Assembly: GCA_964425195.1 (NCBI GenBank)
Contig: CAYRLG010000023.1
Coordinates: forward strand, 5,084 to 69,083
Direction of reading: 5' to 3'
Length of the DNA stretch: 64,000 nucleotides
Source of the DNA: Desulfamplus sp964425195
Lineage (GTDB): Bacteria > Desulfobacterota > Desulfobacteria > Desulfobacterales > Desulfobacteraceae
Shown: positions 43,795 through 53,967 of the stretch, piece by piece
Layout: every line of letters starts with the position of its first letter
Position numbering within the stretch: the first letter of the stretch is position 1
Program-made: the position numbers and the translations under genes
Notes under the pieces: model-generated
The model's database searches: none
What the model was told of the DNA's origin: nothing
Seen by the model: the letters and a program-made list of their open reading frames with translations, nothing else

Positions 43795-45774
43795 TTAATC
43801 TCTAAAAATCCCATAAAGAGGTCCGCCTCTTTTTGCCATCTCATCTATCTTTCTTACAACTTTTGGATCAGCTGTTAATGGTGGAGCATGAAAAGGCTTT
43901 ATTCGAGCATCAATAATAAGAGGACCATTGCAGCCCCAATGTTTAAATGATGTAAAACTTCCTGCTCCATAAATATCATGTGACGGATTGGAGCGGGAGA
44001 ATGTGATCCAAAGAAATGTTGAGAAATCCTTGCTTGCCTCATAAGAGTCATCAACTACAACAAAAAGTGGAAGAGCCTCAACTTGAGTTAAATTATAGTT
44101 TTTGGTTAATGTTTGATCATATTTTAACTTGTTAGGGTAACTTAATCTCTGCAAACTAATCTGATTGTGTAGAGCAAAAGAGAGTCTATTAATCTCTTCT
44201 TGTGCATGTTCATAGTTTTCAAACTTTGAACCTTTAACAACAACAATTCCGGGAGCTGCAAGTCTTGGATTTGAGAAATTTTCTGGCAGATAGATATTTG
44301 ATGGAATGTATCTTAAAAGTTCACGCCTTTTATCTCCAGTTGCAACTATCACAACCTTTGACCCCTCGTTCAACCCTTCAGAAGAGTAATCAAGTGTATC
44401 CATAGTTGTACATGTTTGAAAATGGATATCTCGTGTAAAATCGATCCTCTCAAGAACATGGATAAAAAAAGCAATCTCATCGTTTATATCAAGTGCTGGA
44501 TTGTCATTGTGAGAGCAGATAATCAGATACTTTGCAAGAGAGAGTTGCCCAGTTCCCAAAATTGCGTTGGCATGAGTTAAAAGCTCTCTTGGTTTTTGTT
44601 CATCATAAGGAGCATATCTATCCAATGCTTTTGCGAAAAGAAGCGGGTGGACACCAGCAACATCAACTGCATGGATAGCTGTGACTCCGGGCAGCTTGTG
44701 GGGAATTGCACTTGCTGTAATTTCGTGAATAATTTTACCAAATATAGAGTCTTCTCTTGGGGGTCTTCCTACAACTGTAAATGGAAAAATTGCATCTTTT
44801 CTGTGATATACTGCATCAACTTCAATATATGGAAATTGATGAGCAAGTGAATAGTAACCAATATGATCACCAAATGGACCTTCTGGCTTTGTGCGATTAG
44901 GTACAACTCTGCCTATAATGCAAAAATCAGCATCTAATGATACAACATTAGAACCATAATATCCAAGCTGATTACATCTAATATTTTCACTCTCTCCACA
45001 TCTGCTTACCACGCCATACCTAAAAGATCGACCAGCCAACAGACCAGCAAATGCAACTTCAGCCATACCCTCAGGCAGAGGCATTATTGAAGCAAGAGTA
45101 TGTGCAGGCGAGCCTCCAACAAATATACTTACAGGCAGATGTTGATTCTGTTTAAGTGCCTTTGCATGGTGGTTTCCAATACCTCTATGAATCTGATAGT
45201 GCAACCCTATCTCTTTATTAGGGATATACTCTCCCCCAGATAGCTGGATTCTGTACATACCAAGGTTTGAACGCAAAATTGATCTATAAGGTGGCTCTAT
45301 TGAAAAAACCTGCGGAAGAAGAACAAATGCTCCGCCATCTCCTGACCAGCATCTTATCATTGGAAGATCAGAAATTTTGCATTTACAATCTAATACTGTT
45401 CTGCTTTTTCTTATTGAAGATAACGGTTTTTTTAAAGGGAGTGCATGCAACAAAGATGAGAGAGATTTTAAACTTTTAAGGGGATATTTAAAAGCCGTTG
45501 ATGGATCAGAGATAAGATTTACTAATGTTGAAACTTTGGAAAGTTGAGGCTCAAGTAGTTTCAATGCCCGACTATATGTCCCAAACAGATTTGAAACCGC
45601 TGGAAATGGACTTCCTTTCACCTTTTCAAATAAAATTGCAGGACCTTCAGCCTCAAATACACGATTATGAACTTCAGCCATCTCAAGGTCTGGATCAAGT
45701 TCTGTTTTTATCCTTACAAGCTCTCCCTCTTTTTCCAAAAACTCAACACAATCTCTCATACAGTTTAGTTTCAT
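43795..45774 (-). CDS. UbiD-family decarboxylase
   Basis: 659 residues. The N-terminal MRDCVEFLEKEGELVRI and EAEGPAILFEKV, then GPFGDHIGYYS and FTVVGRPPREDSIF, are characteristic of the prenyl-FMN-dependent UbiD family. It is longer than E. coli UbiD (about 500), as in many anaerobe forms. Substrates include menaquinone/ubiquinone precursors and aromatic acids. No UbiX partner (prenyl-FMN synthase) is seen in the window. Confidence 0.92.
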   Translation of the reverse strand: MKLNCMRDCVEFLEKEGELVRIKTELDPDLEMAEVHNRVFEAEGPAILFEKVKGSPFPAVSNLFGTYSRALKLLEPQLSKVSTLVNLISDPSTAFKYPLKSLKSLSSLLHALPLKKPLSSIRKSRTVLDCKCKISDLPMIRCWSGDGGAFVLLPQVFSIEPPYRSILRSNLGMYRIQLSGGEYIPNKEIGLHYQIHRGIGNHHAKALKQNQHLPVSIFVGGSPAHTLASIMPLPEGMAEVAFAGLLAGRSFRYGVVSRCGESENIRCNQLGYYGSNVVSLDADFCIIGRVVPNRTKPEGPFGDHIGYYSLAHQFPYIEVDAVYHRKDAIFPFTVVGRPPREDSIFGKIIHEITASAIPHKLPGVTAIHAVDVAGVHPLLFAKALDRYAPYDEQKPRELLTHANAILGTGQLSLAKYLIICSHNDNPALDINDEIAFFIHVLERIDFTRDIHFQTCTTMDTLDYSSEGLNEGSKVVIVATGDKRRELLRYIPSNIYLPENFSNPRLAAPGIVVVKGSKFENYEHAQEEINRLSFALHNQISLQRLSYPNKLKYDQTLTKNYNLTQVEALPLFVVVDDSYEASKDFSTFLWITFSRSNPSHDIYGAGSFTSFKHWGCNGPLIIDARIKPFHAPPLTADPKVVRKIDEMAKRGGPLYGIFRD

Positions 45775-45794
45775 AGCTATATTTATTCTCTTCT

Positions 45795-46367
45795 TTAGAA
45801 TCTCTCTATCTCTATTTTTTGTTTAAAACCGATGTGGATACTGTTGTCCATGTAAATCATTTCAGTTGGTATAAATCTGTAGAGTTGTGATCTATATTGT
45901 TTACAGATAAAATTTAGTGCATCTTTCATATTCAAACCTTTAAAAGGGATGGAAAATTTTTTAATATAAGATGAGACTTCAGGTAAAAATTTACTCGTAT
46001 TATCGTTTTTATCGCTTGATTTAATCTCTTCAATTTTTCCTCTCATCTGAACACCTTTGATCTTATTAAATTGTTCATTATCAACAAATATTGATGCTGC
46101 AACCATCATTTCAGAAGAGTGCTTTGCCCCTGTTATGTGTCGGGAATCAGGAGAAGAGAAAAACCAAAACGCCCTATTTTTGTAGATATAATAGACAGGT
46201 GCAGACCACACCCCGTTTTCCCATGGTGTGGCAATTGTCATAACCTTCATGGAGTCAAGAAGTTGTTCATAGCTACCGGTTGGGTTTTTACGATTTTCTC
46301 TGGCAAGTTTTGTAAGATGGGGGCTGGGGGAGTTCTTCCCCAAAACAGCTGTTTGGATGTTCAACAT
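45795..46367 (-). CDS. Pyridoxamine 5'-phosphate oxidase-like flavin protein
   Basis: 190 residues from the ATG at 46367 (AGAGAGG nearby); an ATG at 46442 is in frame without a clear ribosome binding site. The split-barrel signature is TIATPWENGVWSAPVYYIYKNRAFWFFSSPDSRH, seen as VWSAPVYYIY and FWFFSSPDSRH. The family binds FMN or heme and acts on various small molecules; the substrate is unknown. Confidence 0.8.
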   Translation of the reverse strand: MLNIQTAVLGKNSPSPHLTKLARENRKNPTGSYEQLLDSMKVMTIATPWENGVWSAPVYYIYKNRAFWFFSSPDSRHITGAKHSSEMMVAASIFVDNEQFNKIKGVQMRGKIEEIKSSDKNDNTSKFLPEVSSYIKKFSIPFKGLNMKDALNFICKQYRSQLYRFIPTEMIYMDNSIHIGFKQKIEIERF

Positions 46368-46378
46368 AGAGACCTCTC

Positions 46379-46660
46379 TTAATCTTTTACAAAAGCCCCT
46401 ATAATAATAGACAAAATACCAAGAACAAATAACAATATCCACAGAGGCAACTCAAACACAAGATAATCAAACCAGTTTTGCATTAAACCTGCTGGTATTT
46501 TGTCTGAGAGAGACACCCACATATCATAACTTAAATTGCTAAGAAATATGGTCTCCCATTCAGGTTTTTGCATCAGTTTTGAGAGAGCTTGAAACAAAAG
46601 GGAAAAAGCTCCACCAATACACATTATTAAGCCGTTTATTGTAAAGCTATTTAGATCCAT
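46379..46660 (-). CDS. Small two-helix membrane protein
   Basis: 93 residues, unrecognised. Two hydrophobic helices (about 9-26 and 68-88) flank a middle segment of about 40 residues. It is 11 nt upstream of the PNPOx-like gene and probably co-transcribed. GGAG precedes the start. Confidence 0.65.
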   Translation of the reverse strand: MDLNSFTINGLIMCIGGAFSLLFQALSKLMQKPEWETIFLSNLSYDMWVSLSDKIPAGLMQNWFDYLVFELPLWILLFVLGILSIIIGAFVKD

Positions 46661-47115
46661 ATATATCTCCTTAAATATATCTATAGTCTATTTTCATCTA
46701 TTGCATTTACCTATATCTCTTTTTCTGATAGCTTGCAAAGACCCAATTAGTCAAGGGTATTATAATAAGGAGAAAGAGTTTATAAGGTGTTTAAAGTATA
46801 TTCAAACAAAAGTGGTGCAAAATAGCCACTTTAGGAGGTATAGACTCATCTTAAAATAACCATAAATAGCTAAAACATTGAGAAGAGCCATACCGATAAC
46901 ATCTTGGTACGATATTTGCTTACTATAGTGAGCGTATTGGACTAAACTTTTTTTGTTGACATAAACGATACAGTATGTTTTTTAGAATCTATTTTTTTGT
47001 AAAATTTTTTGTAAAAATTATTTATAAAGGAGGGGATAGATTTTAAAAAAACGCTATGGCTTTATTTGAAATTAAACTTTTTTAAACTTACAACATTTAT
47101 CAGGAGAGAATTAAG
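46661..47115. other. Long leader region of the large surface-protein gene
   Basis: 455 bp of AT-rich DNA without genes. TTGACA at 46956-46961 is a possible -35 for the downstream gene, but no convincing -10 is seen at the right distance. The ribosome binding site is AGGAGAG at 47102. A long 5' leader is common for highly expressed surface-layer genes. Confidence 0.5.
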
Positions 47116-50100
47116 ATGGCAATTAAAGGATTTGATACTAACTATTTTGTAGACGCACTTTTTGACTATGCTAAAGAAGAGTACACCGAATGGGCAACTG
47201 GTAAAACAACAGAAGATTTAGAAGAACTTTTACAGAACTCTTATCCAGATGCTGCCGACCTTGACGCAGCAGCAGAGGCATTTTATGCAGATTTTGGTGT
47301 AGCATGGGGACTTGCTCCAAATGCGTACTTTGACCCTGCAGAGTATAGACTTGCATGGGCAGAAAAACAGGTTGCAACAAATAATGCGTTCAGCGTAGCT
47401 CAGGCTCTTACTGCTTATGATGCTGCAATAGCAAGTGACACATACAATGGTGATCACTATGCTCACTACCTTGCAAAAGGTGCGGCTCTTGGTGTGAACC
47501 CATCAAATGACTTTGATGAGTCAGACTACCTTCAGTCTCTTATTGATGGCTTAGATGTTGATATGACTGTTGCAGAGCTTCGTGAGCTTGCAATTGAAAA
47601 CGGAATTACTCCTCTTGATTTTTTTGTGGATTTCCCAGAATTTCAGACAGAGTATCCAGCTATTGCTGTAACTGGTGATGAGCTTGTAGATGCTGGTCAG
47701 CCAACAGGGTCAACCTTTACCCTTACTAACGAGACAGATATTGCCACTGCAAATATCTTCACAGCTGGACTTGTTTACACCCCAGGTGGCGATGATCGCA
47801 TAAATGCTCTTCAAGATGAAGATGTTCTTACTGGTGAAGGCATAAATCCAACCCTAAATGCGACTCTTGGTAATGCAAATGATAACGGTGATGTAGTAAT
47901 TACCCCAGAGCTTAATAATATTGCAACTATAAATGTTGCTTTTACAGGTTCAGATCCTGCTAATGCAGTAACTGATTTAGATGTGCAGGACGCTACTGGT
48001 CTTAAAACTGTAAATGTTACTCGTGTAAGCCAAGTAACTGATTGTGCCCGAGTAGAGAATATAAAGCAAGTACTTGATACAATGTCTATTGCTAATGGCA
48101 ATGCAAACAATGCTGGTGGAGTTGAATTTTCTTTTGCAGGTACTACCCTTGTTGGTAACAACACTGGTACTTTAAATCTTTCTAATGTTCAAGTAGGGTT
48201 GGTAAATATTGGTGGTAACACTTCTGGTGTTGCTGCATTTGGTGTTGCAGGGACAGGTTATGAAAACCTTACCATTAACAGTGATGATGCAGCAAACTCT
48301 ATTGGTATTCTTAACCTTCCAATGGATACAGGTGTAACTGGTGTTGTTAAGATTGTAGGTGATGAAAACCTTACTCTTGCCCAGACTGTAAATGTTTTTA
48401 ATGCAGCGACAAACACGGTTGAATCGCAGAACTATGCAGGCGGTATTGCTCAGGCAAGTGGACGTCTTGCTGCAATTGACGCATCTGAGCTTACTGGTAA
48501 TTTGACTCTAAATATTGGTGCTGGAATTTTTACAACCCGTAGAGCAGATACATCTGGTGTAGAGCAAGATGTTGCTATTACTGGTGGTTCTGGCAATGAT
48601 ACTTTCTATCTTGCGGATCAACTTCAGGCAGGTGATAGTCTTGCTGGCGGAGATGGAGCGGACACTTTAGTTGTTGTTAATGGTGGACTTATCAATGCCA
48701 CATCATCAGTGACAAGTTCTATTGAGGCTGTAAGGTTTGAATTAGATGCAGCAGCAGCAGCAGTTGATTTTGATAAACTTCCCGATGTAACTGGCGTAAC
48801 TGTACGCAATGTTTCTAATAATAATGTAGTTCCTGTTGCTGCTCCTGCTGCTGGTGCTGATGTGTTTACACTTAACAACCTTACTGCTGCTCAAGCGGCT
48901 GCCATCACAATTCAGCACAGCAACACATTTAGCAATGCTATAGGGCAGAATATAATTAATGCAAATTTAAAAGTTGCCACTGGTACTACAGATACTGTAG
49001 CACTTAGAATTGCAGAAGGTTTTAATAATGACCCACGTTTTAATGCTGCACTCAATGCACCATTAGTTGAGAACATTACACTAATTGATGCTGACAGTGA
49101 GTCTAACACTATTGCTCTTCCAAGTTTTGCTAACCATACAGGTACTGTTATTATTGGGACAAGTGAAGGTGCAGGTGTTGCTGGTACATATATAAACCTT
49201 GATACCGACGCAGCAGTTGCCGCAGGTGTTGTAGTAGTTGGTGGAAACGGTGGATTGTATCCTGCTTTAGGTGAGACTTGGAAAGGGCTTGACTCTGGTG
49301 TTGTAGTAGTTGGTGGAAACGGTGGATTGTATCAGTATGCTCTTACTGGAGCTGATGACGCTGCTGGATTTGCTGCAGCAAGTGGACAGATTTTTGATCA
49401 TAGTCTTACAGCTAATCAGGTAAAACTTGGAGCTGCCACAATTGATGCTTCTGCAGAAGTTGCCAATGTTATTGTTCGTGTAAGCTCTAATGCAGCTTCT
49501 GCTGTTGGCGCTCAGGCAATTACACTGGGTGCTGGCAATGATACTGTTATTTTTGATAATGCTAATGATAATCGTGCCGGTCTTACCATTTCTGATACAG
49601 TTACTGGTGGTACGGGAGCCGACTCCTTAGTAATTGATGGTAACCTTGCTGTTGCTGGTACTATTGCTCTTGGTGCATCTGAGTGGACAAATGTTTCTGG
49701 TTTTGAGACAATTCGTCTTGTCAATCCAGGTGCAGGCAGTACATACTCTTTGACTCTAACTGATGGTCTTATTGCAAGAAACAACAACAACGGTATTCTT
49801 GCAATTGTAAACGATCATGATCCTGTTAGTGATACAGGACGTACAACAGCTGCTGCTGCTGCTTTTGATGCTGCTGCTATTGCTGCTGGTCAGACAGTAC
49901 GTAATGATGGTTATAATGGAGCTAATCAGGTTGAAGCTGCTGTTGTTCTTGATGCCCGTAGTCTATCTGACTCATCTAAATTTAGCTATAATGGTGAAGA
50001 AGGTGTCTCCAGAACAGCAGATCGTTTCATCTTCTCTGATGTAAACATTAACGGTAATGCAGTTATTGATGGTGGAGCTGTTGATAATATTACAGATAAC

Positions 50101-51876
50101 AGAGGTATTATAACTACAGCCCGTCCAACCGGTAATGGCGTAATAGCTAATCGTGGAAATGCTGATGTAATTGAAGTTCGTAATGCTGCTGTAGTATCTC
50201 AAGGTGACCTTGCCAATATCAAGAATGTGGGCACAATCTCATTTACAAATGATCTTGCAGTAACACAGACAAGCATTCTCCAGCTAAATGACAATATCGT
50301 TGATGAGATGGTTGATAGCTATCAGGCTTCTGTATCTCGTGCATCTGCTACATTAGCAAATGTTGAAGTACTTCAGATCAACGCTATTGACAATATGAAC
50401 GTTGCTGCTGCAACTACTGGTCTTACAATCGAAGCTGGTACTTTGACAGATAAATCTGATCTTGCAATTACACTTGGTAGAGGTACAAATACTGTAACTA
50501 CTGGTGCTGGACAGGATAATGTAGTGCTTCTTGGTAATTACAATACTGGTGTGTATGCTGGTGTGAATGTAAACGGTGTTGATGTTGATGCTCAGGCTAC
50601 AAATACTGCTGGTGCTTTGGTTGTTCCAGCTACAACTAACATTAACCTTGGTCTTGGTAATGATACTCTTACAACTTATGGAGCTATCAACCTTGCAGCC
50701 GCAACTTTCACAAGCATTGAGAACCTTGTAGCTAACTCTGATATTACAATAAAGGCATCTCAGTTGGCTGCTTTTGGTAATATCCAGTTTGTTGGAGCCA
50801 TAAATCATACTTTGACTATTATTGATGATGGTGTAGCAGTGGATCTTTCTAAAATTACGCTTAGTGACACTGCTGATCTGACCCTGACAACCAACGGTGC
50901 AGCAGTTATAGGTGCTGTTGTGGATAATAGTACTGGTGACGTTATCACTCCAGATATAAATGATGCTCCAGTAGCTGTTGATGATACCTTTACTATTACT
51001 GCTGCAAGAACTTTCACATTTGCAGAACTTACAGGAAACGACACCGATGCAGATGGTGATGCCCTTACTATAGTTGGTGTAGGTAATGCAACTAACGGTA
51101 CAGTTCTTCTTGACAGTGCTGCTGGTACAATCACCTTTACCCCTGCAGCAAATGGAGCTGCCGGTTTTACATACACACTATCTGATGGACAGGCTACTGC
51201 TACTGGTAATGTTGCAATTACAGTAGAAGCCCCTGCACAGACATATACACTTACCGCTGCTGCTGCAAGTGTAAATGAAGGAGCTAATGCTGTATTTAAC
51301 CTTGCTACTACAAATATTGTTGATGGAACTGTTTTGACATACACAATTACAGGCATTGAGGCTGCTGATGTTACTGGTGGTCTGACTGGTAATGTAACTG
51401 TTAATTCAAATGCTGGTGTTATAACCATTCCAGTAGTTGCTGACAACCTTACCGAAGGTGCTCAGACAATGACAGTAACTGTTAATACTGCCTCTGCCAA
51501 CATGACAATTAACGATACATCAACCACAGTAGTTGCAACTCCAGTTGACTTTGATGAGACTGCTGGCAGTTATGCTGCAATTGCAGGTACTGCAGAAGCT
51601 ATTACAATCTCTGCTGCAAATTGGAATGCAACTTTTACTATTAATGGTTTTGATCCTGCTGAAGATATCCTTATTATTGACGGTGACTGGGCAGATTCTG
51701 CTGCCTTTATAGCTGCTAATATTGCAGGAGAGGCTGGTGCTTTTGGAGTTGATGGTAGTGGAGATGTACATCTTTATGATCCAAACTTTAGCGAGATTAT
51801 CCTTGTAGGTGCTAATGTTGCAGCAGGTACTACTCTTACTCAGGCAGAAACCAATGGATGGGTATCATTTATATAA
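47116..51876 (+). CDS. Giant RTX/S-layer-like surface protein with cadherin-like and Calx-beta-like domains
   Basis: 1586 residues. No Sec signal is visible. The N-terminal about 200 residues are a helical, Ala/Asp/Tyr-rich region. A long beta-rich part with sparse RTX-type calcium motifs follows (GGSGNDTFYLAD about 493, LGAGNDTVIFDN about 806, GLGNDTL). A cadherin-like domain (about 1281-1372, NDAPVAVDD...GNDTDADGDAL) and a Calx-beta-like domain (about 1376-1470) come next. A C-terminal domain of about 105 residues ending in ETNGWVSFI recurs twice in the protein encoded at 52751. The composition and size suggest an S-layer or large adhesin exported by a type I system encoded elsewhere. It heads a cluster of four such genes. 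Confidence 0.82.
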   Translation: MAIKGFDTNYFVDALFDYAKEEYTEWATGKTTEDLEELLQNSYPDAADLDAAAEAFYADFGVAWGLAPNAYFDPAEYRLAWAEKQVATNNAFSVAQALTAYDAAIASDTYNGDHYAHYLAKGAALGVNPSNDFDESDYLQSLIDGLDVDMTVAELRELAIENGITPLDFFVDFPEFQTEYPAIAVTGDELVDAGQPTGSTFTLTNETDIATANIFTAGLVYTPGGDDRINALQDEDVLTGEGINPTLNATLGNANDNGDVVITPELNNIATINVAFTGSDPANAVTDLDVQDATGLKTVNVTRVSQVTDCARVENIKQVLDTMSIANGNANNAGGVEFSFAGTTLVGNNTGTLNLSNVQVGLVNIGGNTSGVAAFGVAGTGYENLTINSDDAANSIGILNLPMDTGVTGVVKIVGDENLTLAQTVNVFNAATNTVESQNYAGGIAQASGRLAAIDASELTGNLTLNIGAGIFTTRRADTSGVEQDVAITGGSGNDTFYLADQLQAGDSLAGGDGADTLVVVNGGLINATSSVTSSIEAVRFELDAAAAAVDFDKLPDVTGVTVRNVSNNNVVPVAAPAAGADVFTLNNLTAAQAAAITIQHSNTFSNAIGQNIINANLKVATGTTDTVALRIAEGFNNDPRFNAALNAPLVENITLIDADSESNTIALPSFANHTGTVIIGTSEGAGVAGTYINLDTDAAVAAGVVVVGGNGGLYPALGETWKGLDSGVVVVGGNGGLYQYALTGADDAAGFAAASGQIFDHSLTANQVKLGAATIDASAEVANVIVRVSSNAASAVGAQAITLGAGNDTVIFDNANDNRAGLTISDTVTGGTGADSLVIDGNLAVAGTIALGASEWTNVSGFETIRLVNPGAGSTYSLTLTDGLIARNNNNGILAIVNDHDPVSDTGRTTAAAAAFDAAAIAAGQTVRNDGYNGANQVEAAVVLDARSLSDSSKFSYNGEEGVSRTADRFIFSDVNINGNAVIDGGAVDNITDNRGIITTARPTGNGVIANRGNADVIEVRNAAVVSQGDLANIKNVGTISFTNDLAVTQTSILQLNDNIVDEMVDSYQASVSRASATLANVEVLQINAIDNMNVAAATTGLTIEAGTLTDKSDLAITLGRGTNTVTTGAGQDNVVLLGNYNTGVYAGVNVNGVDVDAQATNTAGALVVPATTNINLGLGNDTLTTYGAINLAAATFTSIENLVANSDITIKASQLAAFGNIQFVGAINHTLTIIDDGVAVDLSKITLSDTADLTLTTNGAAVIGAVVDNSTGDVITPDINDAPVAVDDTFTITAARTFTFAELTGNDTDADGDALTIVGVGNATNGTVLLDSAAGTITFTPAANGAAGFTYTLSDGQATATGNVAITVEAPAQTYTLTAAAASVNEGANAVFNLATTNIVDGTVLTYTITGIEAADVTGGLTGNVTVNSNAGVITIPVVADNLTEGAQTMTVTVNTASANMTINDTSTTVVATPVDFDETAGSYAAIAGTAEAITISAANWNATFTINGFDPAEDILIIDGDWADSAAFIAANIAGEAGAFGVDGSGDVHLYDPNFSEIILVGANVAAGTTLTQAETNGWVSFI
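49225..49332 (+). repeat. 36-nt exact direct repeat inside the surface-protein gene
   Basis: The 36 nt coding for GVVVVGGNGGLY occur at 49225-49260 and 49297-49332, identical and exactly 72 nt apart, so the reading frame is preserved. It looks like a recent in-frame duplication. Confidence 0.85.
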
Positions 51877-51907
51877 AATAGTTAATACTCTATTTATATG
51901 AAATAAT

Positions 51908-51940
51908 AAAGCAGGGGATTTGTAATCTTCCCTGCTTTAA
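51908..51940 (+). terminator. Hairpin after the giant surface-protein gene
   Basis: Stem AAAGCAGGG...CCCTGCTTT around a 13-nt loop, with only a short T-run. Weak terminator or attenuator ahead of the next paralogues. Confidence 0.55.
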
Positions 51941-52027
51941 ACAATCCGATACTTTGATTTATCTTTTTATTTGTATGTCAAAGCAAAGTGTAATTCAATA
52001 AAGCAGGCAGGTACAAGGAGGTTTACA

Positions 52028-52735
52028 ATGGCATTGTTCAATCAGATTATAGGTACTCAATCAGATAATCTGCTTACAACTACAAATGGCCAGGATATTG
52101 TCCTTGCCAGCGGCGGAAATGATAGAATTATTGCTGACTTTAACTCAGTTGATTATATCATAGGTGGTGACGGACAAGATACTGTTGCTGTAGCTCTACC
52201 ACATAACTCTTTTTCGATAACTGCACACCCTGGTATTACAGATGGCTATATTGTCCGCTACACTGGCACTAATGGTAAAATAGTTGCTAATATTGTTAAA
52301 GGAGTTGAGATATTTGAGTTTACAGAAGGTTCTATTACACTTCAAGATTTTCTTGCTGGCAAACCTTTAAATGGAGGTCAAGAGCCTACTGAAATAAACT
52401 TAGATGGTCGGGGCACAATAGATAATCACGAGACTGTAGATGCTGGAACTGCTGATTTTCTATACAAAGATAATCTAAGTATATCTGACTATGTTGTGAT
52501 AAATAATTTTTCTAAAGGAGATAAGTTAGAGATCACAGCGGATCAGGATGATATTATCTCTATTGCCAATGATGGAGAGGATGTAATCATAACTAATAAT
52601 AGCAGTAGTGCTGGAAATACTGTAATTAACTCAATAACCCTTGTAGGGGTGGTCTCTTCAAATAACATAATCTCAGATGAGGCTACTTTTGAACAGGCAA
52701 TTGGCTTTGATGCACTGACCATAAATATTATATAA
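52028..52735 (+). CDS. Surface-type paralogue with shared N-terminal RTX-like domain (short)
   Basis: 235 residues from the ATG at 52028, preceded by AAGGAGG; a longer frame from 51971 has no ribosome binding site. Residues 1-115 are the shared domain: GQDIVLASGGNDRIIADF, DYIIGGDGQDTV, HPGITDGYIVRY and VKGVEIFEF, ending TLQDFLAGKPL. The rest (120-235) is a beta-rich tail not seen in its neighbours. No signal peptide. Confidence 0.75.
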   Translation: MALFNQIIGTQSDNLLTTTNGQDIVLASGGNDRIIADFNSVDYIIGGDGQDTVAVALPHNSFSITAHPGITDGYIVRYTGTNGKIVANIVKGVEIFEFTEGSITLQDFLAGKPLNGGQEPTEINLDGRGTIDNHETVDAGTADFLYKDNLSISDYVVINNFSKGDKLEITADQDDIISIANDGEDVIITNNSSSAGNTVINSITLVGVVSSNNIISDEATFEQAIGFDALTINII

Positions 52736-52750
52736 ATTAAGGGAGGAAGT

Positions 52751-53830
52751 ATGGCTGGGTTTAAACAGGTATTTGGCACATCAAGCCCTGATAATATTAC
52801 TACCAGTGGAGCAGATAATGAAATTGTCTTTCTTCTGGGGGGGGATGATACTATTAATTGTGATTTTCAGACTCTTGATTATATTATAGATACTGCTGGT
52901 AATGATGTTTTGGTTACAGGAGGAGCTTTTGCAGATTTCTCTATCAGACCTCATGCTGGAATTAGAGATGCCTATCTTGTTACCAGCAAGGTGTCAGGCA
53001 AGGTAAACCTTGTAAAGGGAATTGAATCTTTCCGTTTTAATGAGGGAGATGCCACTCTTGCAGATTTCATAGCTGGTAATGCACCGGGGGGATCTCAGAC
53101 TTTTGACAAAATTATAACCTTAGACCAATTTGTAAATAGTCAGTATCATGCTCAAAATGGTCTATCTGAGCAGTTCCAGATTGAATTGGCTTCATGGAAT
53201 AAGCTGTTGACAATAGATGGCTTTAATGCTGCTGAAGATCAAGTGTTGATAGTAAGCAACATCTTCTCGATGGCACAGGAGTTTGTTGATGCAAATATGC
53301 TTGGTCCTGCAGGTGCATGGGGTTGGGATCCAAATGGTAATGTTCACATCTACAACCCTGATTTATATGAGCTTAATTTAAACTCTATATTTGGTGTATC
53401 TGGTAATGAGACTATATTTGCAGCAGAACAATCTGGCTGGCTTAAATTCGGAGAGGGTGGACAAGTTAATCCAGAAGTAGTTCAGATTAATTTAAGTAAT
53501 TTTGTAAACTCTGAATACACTGCTCTTGATAATGTTTCCGAAGTTATTACTATATCGTTTTCTCAATGGAACGAGAATTTGATTATAAATAATTTTGATG
53601 CAGATCATGATAAATTGATAATAAACAGCAATGGACAATATAATTCTGCCCAAAGCTTTATAAATGCCAATGTTGCTGGAAGTGCTGGCACATGGGCTTA
53701 CGATGTTACGGGGGGGGCACATCTTTTTAGTCCTGATTTTAATGAAATCACTCTTGCTGGGATTACAAATGCTGAGAATAAACCCGGTCTAATACAGGCA
53801 GAAACAGAGGGTTGGATTAAATTTATATAA
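52751..53830 (+). CDS. Surface-type paralogue with two copies of the C-terminal NGF/GWxxFI domain
   Basis: 359 residues, 15 nt downstream of the previous gene. Residues 1-115 are a diverged copy of the shared N-terminal domain (LLGGDDTINCDFQTLDYII, HAGIRDAYLV, VKGIESFRF, LADFIAGN). Then come two about 105-residue repeats related to the C-terminus of the 1586-residue protein: LTIDGFNAAEDQVLIV...EQSGWLKF and LIINNFDADHDKLII...ETEGWIKFI, both with an (A)W/VHIYxPD-like middle. No known function. Confidence 0.78.
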   Translation: MAGFKQVFGTSSPDNITTSGADNEIVFLLGGDDTINCDFQTLDYIIDTAGNDVLVTGGAFADFSIRPHAGIRDAYLVTSKVSGKVNLVKGIESFRFNEGDATLADFIAGNAPGGSQTFDKIITLDQFVNSQYHAQNGLSEQFQIELASWNKLLTIDGFNAAEDQVLIVSNIFSMAQEFVDANMLGPAGAWGWDPNGNVHIYNPDLYELNLNSIFGVSGNETIFAAEQSGWLKFGEGGQVNPEVVQINLSNFVNSEYTALDNVSEVITISFSQWNENLIINNFDADHDKLIINSNGQYNSAQSFINANVAGSAGTWAYDVTGGAHLFSPDFNEITLAGITNAENKPGLIQAETEGWIKFI

Positions 53831-53967
53831 ATATAACTCTTTAACTTTAAACAAATCATGGATAAGGCATTAATAATATGTTTTATATTCTATGGTTAAA
53901 TATATAAAAACTACACAATTCTATTCAGAATTTATTTTGTTAAACAAAAAAACAAGGAGTATTACCT

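Noticed and set aside
43532..43798. Plus-strand frame across tRNA-Ser
   Set aside because: It translates the tRNA and its terminator; a chance open frame.
46956..46990. Promoter for the giant surface gene
   Set aside because: TTGACA is present but no -10 box lies at 16-18 nt, so it is not called as a feature.
50805..51446. Long minus-strand open frame of 213 residues opposite the giant surface gene
   Set aside because: Its sequence (Val/Pro/Ala/Ser-rich) is the antisense of the Gly/Thr/Asp repeats, with no ribosome binding site or known motif.
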